Assembly: GCA_937872225.1 (NCBI GenBank)
Contig: CALMRZ010000055.1
Span: 1-46,278, forward strand
Origin: an uncultured Spirochaetota bacterium
Lineage (GTDB): Bacteria; Spirochaetota; UBA4802; UBA5550
DNA length: 46,278 bases
Direction: 5' to 3'
This document shows, piece by piece, positions 8,199 to 15,250 of the stretch (within the stretch, counting starts at the first letter, position 1; every line of letters starts with the position of its first letter). The notes beneath the pieces are model-generated. The model did no database searches and had not been told where the DNA came from. It worked only from the letters and a program-made list of their open reading frames with translations. The position numbers and the translations under genes were made by a program.

Positions 8199-9287
8199 TT
8201 GGACAGCGTGAACGGCTTACTGCCGGAGCATATCAGGGCATCAATCGAAAAGGACCTCCTCAGCGTCGAGGTGTCGACGCGGTGCAACAGCTCCTGCGGC
8301 CACTGCTTCGCCCGGGCCGGAAGGGACACGTGGCAGGATATGACACTTGAAACCGCGCTTGAGATTGCCGGGGAGGGGAGGGACCTCGGGTACCGGAATT
8401 TCCACATAACCGGGGGCGAGCCGCTGATGTGGACGTCCCTCTTTGACCTCGTCGGGCAGGTCCTGGCCATGGGATACGAGTCGGTCCTGGTCAACACCAA
8501 CGGCACCCTGATCACCGCTGACGCCGCCGAAAGGCTGGCCGGCTTCGAAGGCCGCGTCACCCTCTCCATCAGCCTCCAGGGGCCGGAAGATCTCCATGAC
8601 CGGGTGCGGGGCGGCTCCTTCAGGGAGGCCCAGGCCGGCCTTGAGCGGGCCCTTGCCGCGGGGATCGGCGTGTGCGTCTTCACCGTCGTTGGGAAGAGCC
8701 TTCTTCCGGAGCTCCCCCGCTTCGCGGAATTCATATTTACCGAATATCCTTCCGTCACCGAACTTGCCCTGATTCAGCTGGTCCGCGTCCACGGCGACGC
8801 CATTGACCTGTCGGCGGAGTTGCTTTCGCCGGAGGATTTCCTCTCCCTGGTGCGCATGACGGCCCTCCTGAACCTGTACGGCTACCGGATATCGGTGCTC
8901 CAGAACCCCCTTGCGACGGCCGCGTCCCGCGCCATGGGAATGCCCTGGGTCGCGCCGGCCCTTCCCCTGCACCGGGGCGGCGGCGTCATCGTCATGGCCG
9001 ACGGGAGCATCACCCTGGCCCATTCCACGAGGGACTCTTTTGGCGCCTACGGAAAAGGCGCCCTGGGGAGGGTCCTCGGGTCGGACGATTACGGGAAAGC
9101 GGTGGGGCCCGATGACGCGGCCTGCGGCGGGTGCCGCTTCATGGCGGTCTGCCGGGAGCACGGCATGGCGCGGCCCTCGGAGTGGTTCCGGTCCATGGGA
9201 CGGCCGGGTCAGTTCTGCAGGGACGTGATGTCGCTGGCTGCAGGTGCGGCGGGGGGGGGTGATATGCCGCTAACTATCCCGACATAA
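8199..9287 (+). CDS. Radical SAM protein (SPASM/twitch-like C-terminus)
   Basis: 362 residues from TTG 8199; a TGA immediately precedes it in frame, so the only other start is GTG 8208. The cluster motif STRCNSSCGHCF is canonical CX3CX2C, and FHITGGEPLMW is the SAM-binding GGE motif. VLVNTNGTLI and LSISLQGP are typical of MoaA/PqqE/AnSME-type enzymes. Near the end, CGGCRFMAVCREHG plus a late Cys (QFCRDV) could ligate an auxiliary cluster, although the set is shorter than a full SPASM domain. No precursor peptide is evident next to it. It lies between two toxin-antitoxin modules and may belong functionally with the first radical SAM gene, idi and the prenyl-synthase-like gene. Substrate unknown. 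Confidence 0.85.
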   Translation: MDSVNGLLPEHIRASIEKDLLSVEVSTRCNSSCGHCFARAGRDTWQDMTLETALEIAGEGRDLGYRNFHITGGEPLMWTSLFDLVGQVLAMGYESVLVNTNGTLITADAAERLAGFEGRVTLSISLQGPEDLHDRVRGGSFREAQAGLERALAAGIGVCVFTVVGKSLLPELPRFAEFIFTEYPSVTELALIQLVRVHGDAIDLSAELLSPEDFLSLVRMTALLNLYGYRISVLQNPLATAASRAMGMPWVAPALPLHRGGGVIVMADGSITLAHSTRDSFGAYGKGALGRVLGSDDYGKAVGPDDAACGGCRFMAVCREHGMARPSEWFRSMGRPGQFCRDVMSLAAGAAGGGDMPLTIPT

Positions 9288-9362
9288 TCGGCATCCTGCC
9301 TTTGTCGGGATTTCGGCTTCCATGCCTCAATCCCGGTTAATCGAGTATCAGTGTAAAGGTGG

Positions 9363-9380
9363 CACCGATAACTATCGGTG
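9363..9380. repeat. Palindrome CACCGATAACTATCGGTG, copy 3
   Basis: Same 16-bp core as copies 1 and 2, but the outer pair is C/G in place of T/A, a compensatory change that keeps the palindrome. It lies in the 270-bp gap between the radical SAM gene and the RHH/MazF module. Confidence 0.85.
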
Positions 9381-9525
9381 AACCCGGGCAAGAATTTAGG
9401 CGTATAATATACATTCCCATTATTACCAAAAAAATTAAATTTCATCCTGCCTGTTCGTGGAATTGAATAGTATGATTCCTTCTGGATGCCATCATCTTTC
9501 CCGCTGCTTAATGATGACTTTTTCG

Positions 9526-9563
9526 TTGACTGGGTAGTATGTTGGTAGTATATTGGTGGTATG
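9526..9563 (+). promoter_or_regulatory. Promoter with three 11-bp direct repeats for the RHH/MazF module; possibly leaderless
   Basis: TTGACT (9526-9531) and TATATT (9549-9554) are spaced 17 bp. Three tandem 11-mers, TGGGTAGTATG, TTGGTAGTATA and TTGGTGGTATG, fill 9531-9563 at one-helical-turn spacing and the last contains the ATG of the antitoxin (9561). Predicted transcription start is at or next to this ATG, and no ribosome site is present. The repeats are good candidates for ribbon-helix-helix operator half-sites. Confidence 0.75.
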
Positions 9564-9791
9564 AAAGTGAAAACATCCATTACTTTATCAAAAGAACTAT
9601 TAAAAGAAATTGACAGGATAGTAACCAAATCCGGTAACCGATCGGTTTTTATCGAAGAGGCTGTGAAAGCCTATCTGAAGGGAAAAAAACGGCAGCTTCG
9701 CGGATTGAGGGATATGGAAATTATCAATCAATCATCCGGGGATTTGAACAAAGAGTCTGAAGATATCCTGTCATATCAGGTAAAAGTTTGA
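9561..9791 (+). CDS. Ribbon-helix-helix antitoxin
   Basis: 76 residues. [21 protein letters not shown] is the RHH strand and first helix, and SRSVFIEEA-type sequence ([14 protein letters not shown]) is the second helix. This is the usual N-terminal DNA-binding and dimerisation unit of MazE/ParD-like antitoxins. The acidic tail should neutralise the MazF-like toxin encoded next, whose start overlaps its stop. No Shine-Dalgarno is present; translation may be leaderless. Confidence 0.88.
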   Translation: MKVKTSITLSKELLKEIDRIVTKSGNRSVFIEEAVKAYLKGKKRQLRGLRDMEIINQSSGDLNKESEDILSYQVKV

Positions 9792-10114
9792 AACGGGGTG
9801 ATCTGTACCGGGTATATAAAGGATCGAAACAGGATCCGAAGAACTGTCGCGTCTTTGCCGTTGTCAGCAGGCAGGCCTTGATCGAGTCGAAATTTTCCAC
9901 CGTCATGTGCGCCCCGGTATACGGCTCATATCTGGGGATTTCCACCCAGGTGCCGGTCGGCACTGATGAGGGGATGAAGCATAACAGCTGCATTTATTGT
10001 GATGAAATTATCAGCATTCCCAAATCGTCTATCTCGGATTACGTGGGAACCCTATCCGATAACAAAGTTGAAGAGTTAAACAGGGCACTTGCCATCGCGC
10101 TGGACATTGAGTAG
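9788..10114 (+). CDS. MazF/PemK-family endoribonuclease toxin
   Basis: 108 residues. [13 protein letters not shown] is the conserved N-terminal loop, [24 protein letters not shown] the core strands, and [23 protein letters not shown] the C-terminal PemK motif. The start is TTG at 9788, overlapping the antitoxin TGA. The family cleaves mRNA at short motifs in a ribosome-independent way; the specificity here cannot be read from sequence. Confidence 0.92.
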   Translation: MKRGDLYRVYKGSKQDPKNCRVFAVVSRQALIESKFSTVMCAPVYGSYLGISTQVPVGTDEGMKHNSCIYCDEIISIPKSSISDYVGTLSDNKVEELNRALAIALDIE

Positions 10115-10163
10115 GTCTCAACGTTACGCCAGCGCGTGGCATATGCCCCAGGCCGGGAATTAA

Positions 10164-10631
10164 TTACTGCTTTTTGAGGTGCCGGATGACCTCTTCCAGG
10201 TCCGGGATCTCCGGTATCTCGTAGACCCGGTACCATTCGATATTCCCCTTTTCGTCTATGAGTATGTTGGCCCTTCCTGATATTCCCGCTTTTTCTATGA
10301 AGAGGTCATACTTCTGCGCCACTTCGCCGTGGGGCCAGAAATCCGCAAGGATGTCGGTTTGTTCCAGCTCCAGATAGTCCGCCCATTCCTTCTTGCTCGG
10401 CACGCTGTCGACGCTCATGCCCAGGGCCACGGTGTTGAGCTTGGACAACTCATCATGCTTGATGTCGAGGCTCTTCATCTGCACCGCGCACACGCCGGTC
10501 CATGCCAACGGGTGGAAGGAGAGGAGCACCTTTTTGCCTTTGAATGATGACAGGGACACCTCCTGCCCGTCCTGGTTTTTAAGGGTGAAATCCGGGGCCT
10601 TATCGCCGATTTTCAGTTTTATTTCTCTCAT
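10164..10631 (-). CDS. Peroxiredoxin, AhpC/TSA family, 1-Cys type
   Basis: 155 residues with a thioredoxin-like fold: KIGDKAPDFTLKNQDG, then KVLLSFHPLAWTGVC. Cys48 is the peroxidatic cysteine (PLAxTxVC). It is the only cysteine in the protein, so there is no resolving cysteine and reduction must come from an external thiol. Reduces hydroperoxides in the cytosol. Monocistronic as far as seen, with AGGGAGG upstream of the ATG; convergent with the MazF module. Confidence 0.93.
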   Translation of the reverse strand: MREIKLKIGDKAPDFTLKNQDGQEVSLSSFKGKKVLLSFHPLAWTGVCAVQMKSLDIKHDELSKLNTVALGMSVDSVPSKKEWADYLELEQTDILADFWPHGEVAQKYDLFIEKAGISGRANILIDEKGNIEWYRVYEIPEIPDLEEVIRHLKKQ

Positions 10632-10930
10632 TATAATGCCTCCCTTTTAATATGGATGATATCAATATTACCTTATTATACAATATTTTTCACTGAATGA
10701 CAATAAGAAATTTAGTAAATATTAAAATATTGATTCGCCGTGGTGCACTGCCGGCTATCGGGGCTGATGCTGCGCCTTGCGGGCGCAATGAACAACGGCG
10801 GTGCGAGGGTGTTGCCGATAAAAAGCCGGGCCGGCGATTTTTATACTTGCGCTTTCCATGCTCCGGTGCCATTATTCATCAATCCCCTGCGGGGTAGACG
10901 GGCGCCAAACACCAATTGAAGAGGAACGCC
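10632..10930. other. Divergent intergenic region, no gene seen
   Basis: About 300 bp between the peroxiredoxin and the first FGGY kinase. The first 100 bp are AT-rich and could carry both promoters. The rest is GC-rich without a convincing ORF or operator. A weak hairpin with flanking A and T runs lies near 10820-10842. Confidence 0.4.
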
Positions 10931-12517
10931 ATGGCAGTCAATGAAAAGTATATCCTGGCGATAGACCTGGGCACCTCGGGCCCGAAGTCCGCCATTATCT
11001 CCACCAATGGAGATGTCATCGACTCCGAGTTCATGGACGTTCCGCTCCAGCTTTTTCCGGGGGGCGGCGCCGAGCAGGACCCCGACGACTGGTGGAACGC
11101 CATCATGGCCACCTCGAAGAAGGTGCTGGCCAGGAAGCTCGTGAAGGCGAGCGACATCGTGGCAGTGTCCTGCACGTCGCAGTGGTCCGGCACGGTCCCG
11201 GTGGACGAGAAGGGAAACCACCTGATGAACGCCATCATCTGGTACGACACGCGCGGCGCCAAGTATATGAAGGACGTGGCCAGGGGCCTCGTCAACGTGG
11301 AGGGCTTCGGTCTCCTCAAGGCCATCCGGTGGGCCTGGCTCACCGGGGCGGTGCCGTCGCCGGCGGGAAAGGACCCCTTCTGCCATATTCTCTACCTCAA
11401 AAATGAGAAGCCCGACATTTACCGCAAGGCCTACAAATTCCTGGAACCGAAGGACTACCTGAACCTGCGCTTCACCGGCAAGTTCTACGCGTCGTACGAT
11501 TCCATCGCCCTGCACTGGGTAACCAACAACCGCGACATCAACAACATCTTTTACGGCAAGAAGCTGATCAAGTGGTCCACCATCGACCCGGCAAAGCTGC
11601 CCGATCTCAAGAAAGCGGTCGAGATCTGCGGGCCCATCAGGCCGGAGATCGCCGACGAGCTGGGCCTTTCCCGCGACGTGGTGGTCGGCATGGGGTGCCC
11701 GGACGTCCACTCCGCGGCGATCGGATCTGGGGCGGTGAAGGACTATGAGGGCCATATCTATATCGGCACTTCATCATGGATCATCTGCCACGTCCCGTTC
11801 AAGAAGACCGACATCTTCAATAACATTGCGTCGCTCCCGTCGGCGCTTCCGGGACGCTACTTCCTGGCAAACGAGCAGGAGACCGCTGGCAAGTGCCTCA
11901 TGTTTCTCCGCGATAACCTGTTCTTCCCCAGGGACCAGGTTTCGAAGGAACCGGCGCCGGCTGGCGTGTACGACCGGTTCAACGCTGCGGTGGCCGAGGT
12001 GCCGCCGGGAAGCCACAAGGTCATGTTCACGCCGTGGCTCTACGGAGAGCGCACGCCCGTCGAGAACGAAACCGTGCGAGGGGCCTTTCTGAACGTGTCC
12101 CTTGACACCACCCGCGCCACCATGGTCCGCGCGGTCTACGAGGGGGTTGCCCTCAACAGCCGCTGGCTCCTGAACTGCGCGGAGAAATTCATAAGGCGGC
12201 CGTTCCCGTATCTCAATTTCATCGGCGGCGGCGCCAATTCCGACGTGTGGAGCCAGATCCTGGCCGACGTCCTCGGCAGGAAGATCCGGCAGGTGAAGGA
12301 CCCGATCACTGCGAACGCCCGCGGCGCGGCGTTCCTCGCGGCCATCTCCCTCGGTTACATAACCGTGGACCAGATTTCCGAGCGGATCGCCATCAAGAAG
12401 GAGTACGAGCCGAATCCCGCGAACAAAAAGATCTATGACGAGCTGTTCGCGGAGTTCGTGAATTTCTACCAGACGAACAAGAAGATGTATCGCAGACTCA
12501 ATAAAAGGGAAGAGTGA
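10931..12517 (+). CDS. FGGY-family carbohydrate kinase, paralogue 1
   Basis: 528 residues from ATG 10931, with GAGG seven bases upstream (a TTG at 10916 would add five residues). N-terminal ATP-phosphate loop ILAIDLGTSGPKSAII, then LFPGGGAEQDPDDWW as in xylulokinases and glycerol kinases. VSCTSQWSGTVPVDEKG and the second domain LNFIGGGANSDVWSQILADVLG (adenosine motif) follow. It should phosphorylate a sugar, polyol or sugar acid. The SPL-like gene starts 3 bp later, so the two are cotranscribed. It is closely similar along its full length to the kinase at 15251, suggesting two successive phosphorylations or two related substrates. Substrate unknown. Confidence 0.88.
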   Translation: MAVNEKYILAIDLGTSGPKSAIISTNGDVIDSEFMDVPLQLFPGGGAEQDPDDWWNAIMATSKKVLARKLVKASDIVAVSCTSQWSGTVPVDEKGNHLMNAIIWYDTRGAKYMKDVARGLVNVEGFGLLKAIRWAWLTGAVPSPAGKDPFCHILYLKNEKPDIYRKAYKFLEPKDYLNLRFTGKFYASYDSIALHWVTNNRDINNIFYGKKLIKWSTIDPAKLPDLKKAVEICGPIRPEIADELGLSRDVVVGMGCPDVHSAAIGSGAVKDYEGHIYIGTSSWIICHVPFKKTDIFNNIASLPSALPGRYFLANEQETAGKCLMFLRDNLFFPRDQVSKEPAPAGVYDRFNAAVAEVPPGSHKVMFTPWLYGERTPVENETVRGAFLNVSLDTTRATMVRAVYEGVALNSRWLLNCAEKFIRRPFPYLNFIGGGANSDVWSQILADVLGRKIRQVKDPITANARGAAFLAAISLGYITVDQISERIAIKKEYEPNPANKKIYDELFAEFVNFYQTNKKMYRRLNKREE

Positions 12518-12520
12518 CCC

Positions 12521-14032
12521 ATGGATATCAAGATCACCACCGTTGAACGCATAATGAAGCGCTTTGACCCGCGCCTGGTCGAGTCCTTCATGAAGCTCCT
12601 GAAATCCTTCTCCCTGACCAGGAACCTGATAAAGTCCCTGGTCCAGAAGGAGGGGACCGCCCTGATGAAAGAGATTGAAGGGGCGCTCAAGCCGTACCGC
12701 GGCTCCGTTCCCGGCTTTGTGGCCCTGCCCGATAAGGGGATGTCCCGGAAGGATATCCTGAACCTGATGAAGGACCTCAGGAAACGCGAGGAGTCGAAGT
12801 GGAAAAAGGGAATGGTCTCCGGCGCCGTGTACCACGGCGACGCCGGCCACGTCGATTTCCTGAACCAGGTATACGCCATCAACTCCCAGGCCAACCCGCT
12901 CCACATGGACGTGTGGCCGAGCATAATCAAGTTCGAGTCCGAGATCGTTTCCATGACCGCCGCCATGCTCGGCGACAGTTCGGCCTGCGGCTCCTTAACC
13001 TCGGGCGGCACGGAAAGCATCCTCATGGCCATGAAGGCATACCGGGACCGGGCCAGGGCGGAGCATGGCATCAGGAAACCGGAGATGATCGTGCCGGTCA
13101 CGGCCCACGCGGCCTTTGACAAGGCGGCCCAGTACTTCAACATAAAGATCATCAAGGTGCCGGTGGATGACCGGTACCGGGCCGACATCGCGGCGGTGAA
13201 GAAGGCGATTTCGCGGCGCACCATCGTCATCGCCGGCTCCGCCCCGTCCTTCCCCCACGGCATGATTGACCCGATCGAGGAACTGTCCGAACTTGCGCGC
13301 AGCAAAAACATAGGCTTCCATACCGATGCATGCCTGGGCGGATTCCTCCTTCCCTGGGTGGAGAAGCTCGGGTACCCGGTGCCGGCTTTCGACTTCCGGC
13401 TTCCCGGCGTCACCTCCATGTCCGCAGACACCCACAAGTACGGGTACGCGGCCAAGGGCACGTCGGTCGTGCTCTACCGCGACACGGACCTCCGCCACTA
13501 CCAGTTCTTCAAGACGCCGGACTGGCCCGGCGGTCTCTATTTCTCGCCGACCATGGCCGGGAGCCGCCCCGGGGCTCTCTCCGCGGCCTGCTGGGCCTCC
13601 ATGGTTTCCATGGGCGAGAAGGGCTATCTGGACGCGGCGAGGAAGATCATGGCCGCCGCGGACAAGATCAGGAAAGGAATCGAGGCCATGCCGGAGCTCT
13701 ATATCCTGGGCGACCCCCTCTGGGTCATCGCCTTTGCCTCGAAAGACCTGAACATATACGGTGTCATGGATTACATGACAAGGAAGGGATGGAGCCTCAA
13801 CGGCCTGCACAAGCCCTCCTGCGTCCATATCTGTGTCACCCTTCGCCACACCCAGCCGGGCCTTGCGGAGCGATTCCTCAGCGATCTCAAGAAGGCCGTC
13901 AGATATGTCCTCAAGAACCCTGACGATAAGGGCGACATGGCCCCCATGTACGGCATGGCGGCTTCATTCCCTGACCGCGGCCTGGTATCCGATGTAATGG
14001 ATATCTACATGGACACGCTGTATAAGGTATGA
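12521..14032 (+). CDS. Sphingosine-1-phosphate-lyase-like PLP-dependent aldolase
   Basis: 503 residues. It resembles eukaryotic SGPL1/Dpl1 and the few bacterial S1P lyases: [50 protein letters not shown] (Asp269 for the PLP nitrogen) and [13 protein letters not shown] (Lys306, the PLP Schiff-base lysine). Known members cleave phospho-amino alcohols by retro-aldol to an aldehyde and phosphoethanolamine. I see no N-terminal membrane anchor like that of the eukaryotic enzymes, but a short amphipathic leader. No sphingolipid genes are nearby; it is cotranscribed with an FGGY kinase, so the substrate may be a phosphorylated amino-polyol or sugar rather than sphingosine phosphate. A related decarboxylase role (group II PLP family) is less likely given the close SPL motifs. 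Confidence 0.85.
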   Translation: MDIKITTVERIMKRFDPRLVESFMKLLKSFSLTRNLIKSLVQKEGTALMKEIEGALKPYRGSVPGFVALPDKGMSRKDILNLMKDLRKREESKWKKGMVSGAVYHGDAGHVDFLNQVYAINSQANPLHMDVWPSIIKFESEIVSMTAAMLGDSSACGSLTSGGTESILMAMKAYRDRARAEHGIRKPEMIVPVTAHAAFDKAAQYFNIKIIKVPVDDRYRADIAAVKKAISRRTIVIAGSAPSFPHGMIDPIEELSELARSKNIGFHTDACLGGFLLPWVEKLGYPVPAFDFRLPGVTSMSADTHKYGYAAKGTSVVLYRDTDLRHYQFFKTPDWPGGLYFSPTMAGSRPGALSAACWASMVSMGEKGYLDAARKIMAAADKIRKGIEAMPELYILGDPLWVIAFASKDLNIYGVMDYMTRKGWSLNGLHKPSCVHICVTLRHTQPGLAERFLSDLKKAVRYVLKNPDDKGDMAPMYGMAASFPDRGLVSDVMDIYMDTLYKV

Positions 14033-14056
14033 GATATGACCTCATCCCCTTGGTCC

Positions 14057-14075
14057 CCCTCTCCCCGGGAGAGGG
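14057..14075. repeat. GC-rich palindromic repeat
   Basis: CCCTCTCCC-C-GGGAGAGGG: 9-bp arms about a single base. Similar GC-rich short repeats occur in intergenic DNA of many bacterial genomes. It follows the SPL-like gene but no T-run follows, so it is not a classical terminator. Confidence 0.6.
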
Positions 14076-14156
14076 CGCGCCGTTGCGGGGTGTGGTGAAT
14101 AGAGATATAGTGATATAATGCTCTGACCCCGGTTTTTGCGTTTATTCCCCTTTAAG

Positions 14157-14174
14157 TACAGATAGTTATCGGTA
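14157..14174. repeat. Palindrome TACAGATAGTTATCGGTA, copy 4 (one mismatch)
   Basis: Reverse-orientation copy of the palindrome seen at 5455, 7344 and 9363, with a single arm mismatch. It lies 53 bp from copy 5, about five helical turns, upstream of tetR. Confidence 0.75.
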
Positions 14175-14209
14175 TCCATATGCTTTCAGTGGTGTCAGAG
14201 TAAAAATGT

Positions 14210-14227
14210 ATCCGATAGTTATCGGTA
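14210..14227. repeat. Palindrome core CCGATAGTTATCGG, copy 5
   Basis: The 14-bp core at 14212-14225 is perfect; only the outermost left pair differs. It lies about 190 bp upstream of the tetR start and could be a TetR-family operator. Confidence 0.75.
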
Positions 14228-14417
14228 TCCCCCAATCTATAATTGCATTAACCTGTTATTTTTTAGACAATTATATAAATATGTACATAATTTATCTGGA
14301 ATTAATTTTTTTATTGTACGATACATATTTTTATTGACTTTTTAATTTAATACCGTTAAATTAACGTATATAAATCAATAATCTGATCAATCGAAAAATA
14401 ATACAGGGATATCCATA

Positions 14418-15053
14418 ATGCCTAAGGCAACCCGAAGCGTGGAAGAAGTTGAAGAGGTGCGCGAAAAGATTCTTGATCGTGCCCTTGAGCTTCTCGTGAA
14501 AGAAGGATTTGAGAGCCTTTCCATGGGCAAGCTCGGCGCCAAGATGAAAATGACCGGCGCCAACCTTTACAACTATTACGCCAACAAGGACGAGCTCCTC
14601 ATAGCGATCCATAAAAAATCGTTCCAGATGATCCACGATAAAATCCGTACGGCCGTGAGCAATGCCTCCGCCCCCCGGGACCGACTCGCCGCGCTGGCCA
14701 AGGCCTTCGTGGAATTCGGCACCGAGCATGTAAATATATACGACATCATGTTCAACAGGCCGATCCGGCAGTACAGCGATTATATCGGGACGCCCCAGGA
14801 AAAAATGTCTTACGAGGAATACCACAACTCGATCAAGGCCCTGGTCTTCGCCGTCACGGTGGTCAGGGATTTCATAGAAACAAGGCCTGAACTGTCGACA
14901 AGCGACCCTAAGTTTTTAACGATAAAATTCCTGAGTGCGCTCCACGGGATCATTTCCCTTAACAACAGCGGCATATTAAAAGAGATGGATGATAATCCCG
15001 ACCTGGTCATGGACGCCATTATTGAAAGCACGATCCGTTCGTTGACGGACTGA
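14418..15053 (+). CDS. TetR-family transcriptional regulator
   Basis: 211 residues. The N-terminal HTH reads REKILDRALELLVKEGFESLSMGKLGAKMKMTGANLYNYYANKDELLIAIHKK, the typical TetR pattern ending in Y-x-Y-F/Y-x-x-K-x-x-L. The C-terminal ligand domain has the WHG-like (TetR_C_33) flavour, but I saw no diagnostic ligand residues. It sits between the two halves of the kinase/SPL/RLP cluster on the same strand and probably controls it in response to substrate or product. Two palindromes upstream (14157, 14210) are candidate operators. Confidence 0.9.
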   Translation: MPKATRSVEEVEEVREKILDRALELLVKEGFESLSMGKLGAKMKMTGANLYNYYANKDELLIAIHKKSFQMIHDKIRTAVSNASAPRDRLAALAKAFVEFGTEHVNIYDIMFNRPIRQYSDYIGTPQEKMSYEEYHNSIKALVFAVTVVRDFIETRPELSTSDPKFLTIKFLSALHGIISLNNSGILKEMDDNPDLVMDAIIESTIRSLTD

Positions 15054-15110
15054 CGGGCGGCCATGCGTGCCGGGTTGAATCAGATACCAAGCAACAAGGA
15101 GATGAAGAAC

Positions 15111-15206
15111 ATGAAGACAACACAACTTATCAAGGCATTCTTCCTTATTATTAAAAAGACGATCTGGTATTTACTGAACCCGGTAAAGATGAATCACAGC
15201 AATTAG
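15111..15206 (+). CDS. 31-residue small protein with one hydrophobic helix
   Basis: AAGGAG at 15096-15101 sits nine bases before ATG 15111; the peptide begins MKTTQLIKAFFLIIKK, continues TIWYLLNPVKMNHSN and ends at TAG. A single amphipathic/hydrophobic helix with lysines suggests membrane association. It lies between tetR and the second kinase on the same strand and has a better ribosome site than most genes here. Not recognised. It could be a leader peptide for the downstream operon instead of a stable protein. Confidence 0.45.
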   Translation: MKTTQLIKAFFLIIKKTIWYLLNPVKMNHSN

Positions 15207-15250
15207 TAAATCCCTGTATCCGACGAAACTAGAATCTAAAAGGTGCTGAT

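Larger units (their letters stand above)
14033..14417. other. Regulatory intergenic region before tetR
   Basis: 385 bp. It starts with a GC-rich palindromic repeat (14057-14075) and then carries two copies of the GATAGTTATCGG palindrome (14157-14227). The 150 bp before tetR are very AT-rich and likely hold its promoter. No ORF is supported. Confidence 0.6.

Noticed and set aside
14057-14075. GC-rich palindrome as terminator of the SPL-like gene
   Set aside because: Only a single-base loop and no T-run; treated as a repeat.
5455-14227. CRISPR array
   Set aside because: The repeats are palindromes kilobases apart without spacers or cas genes.
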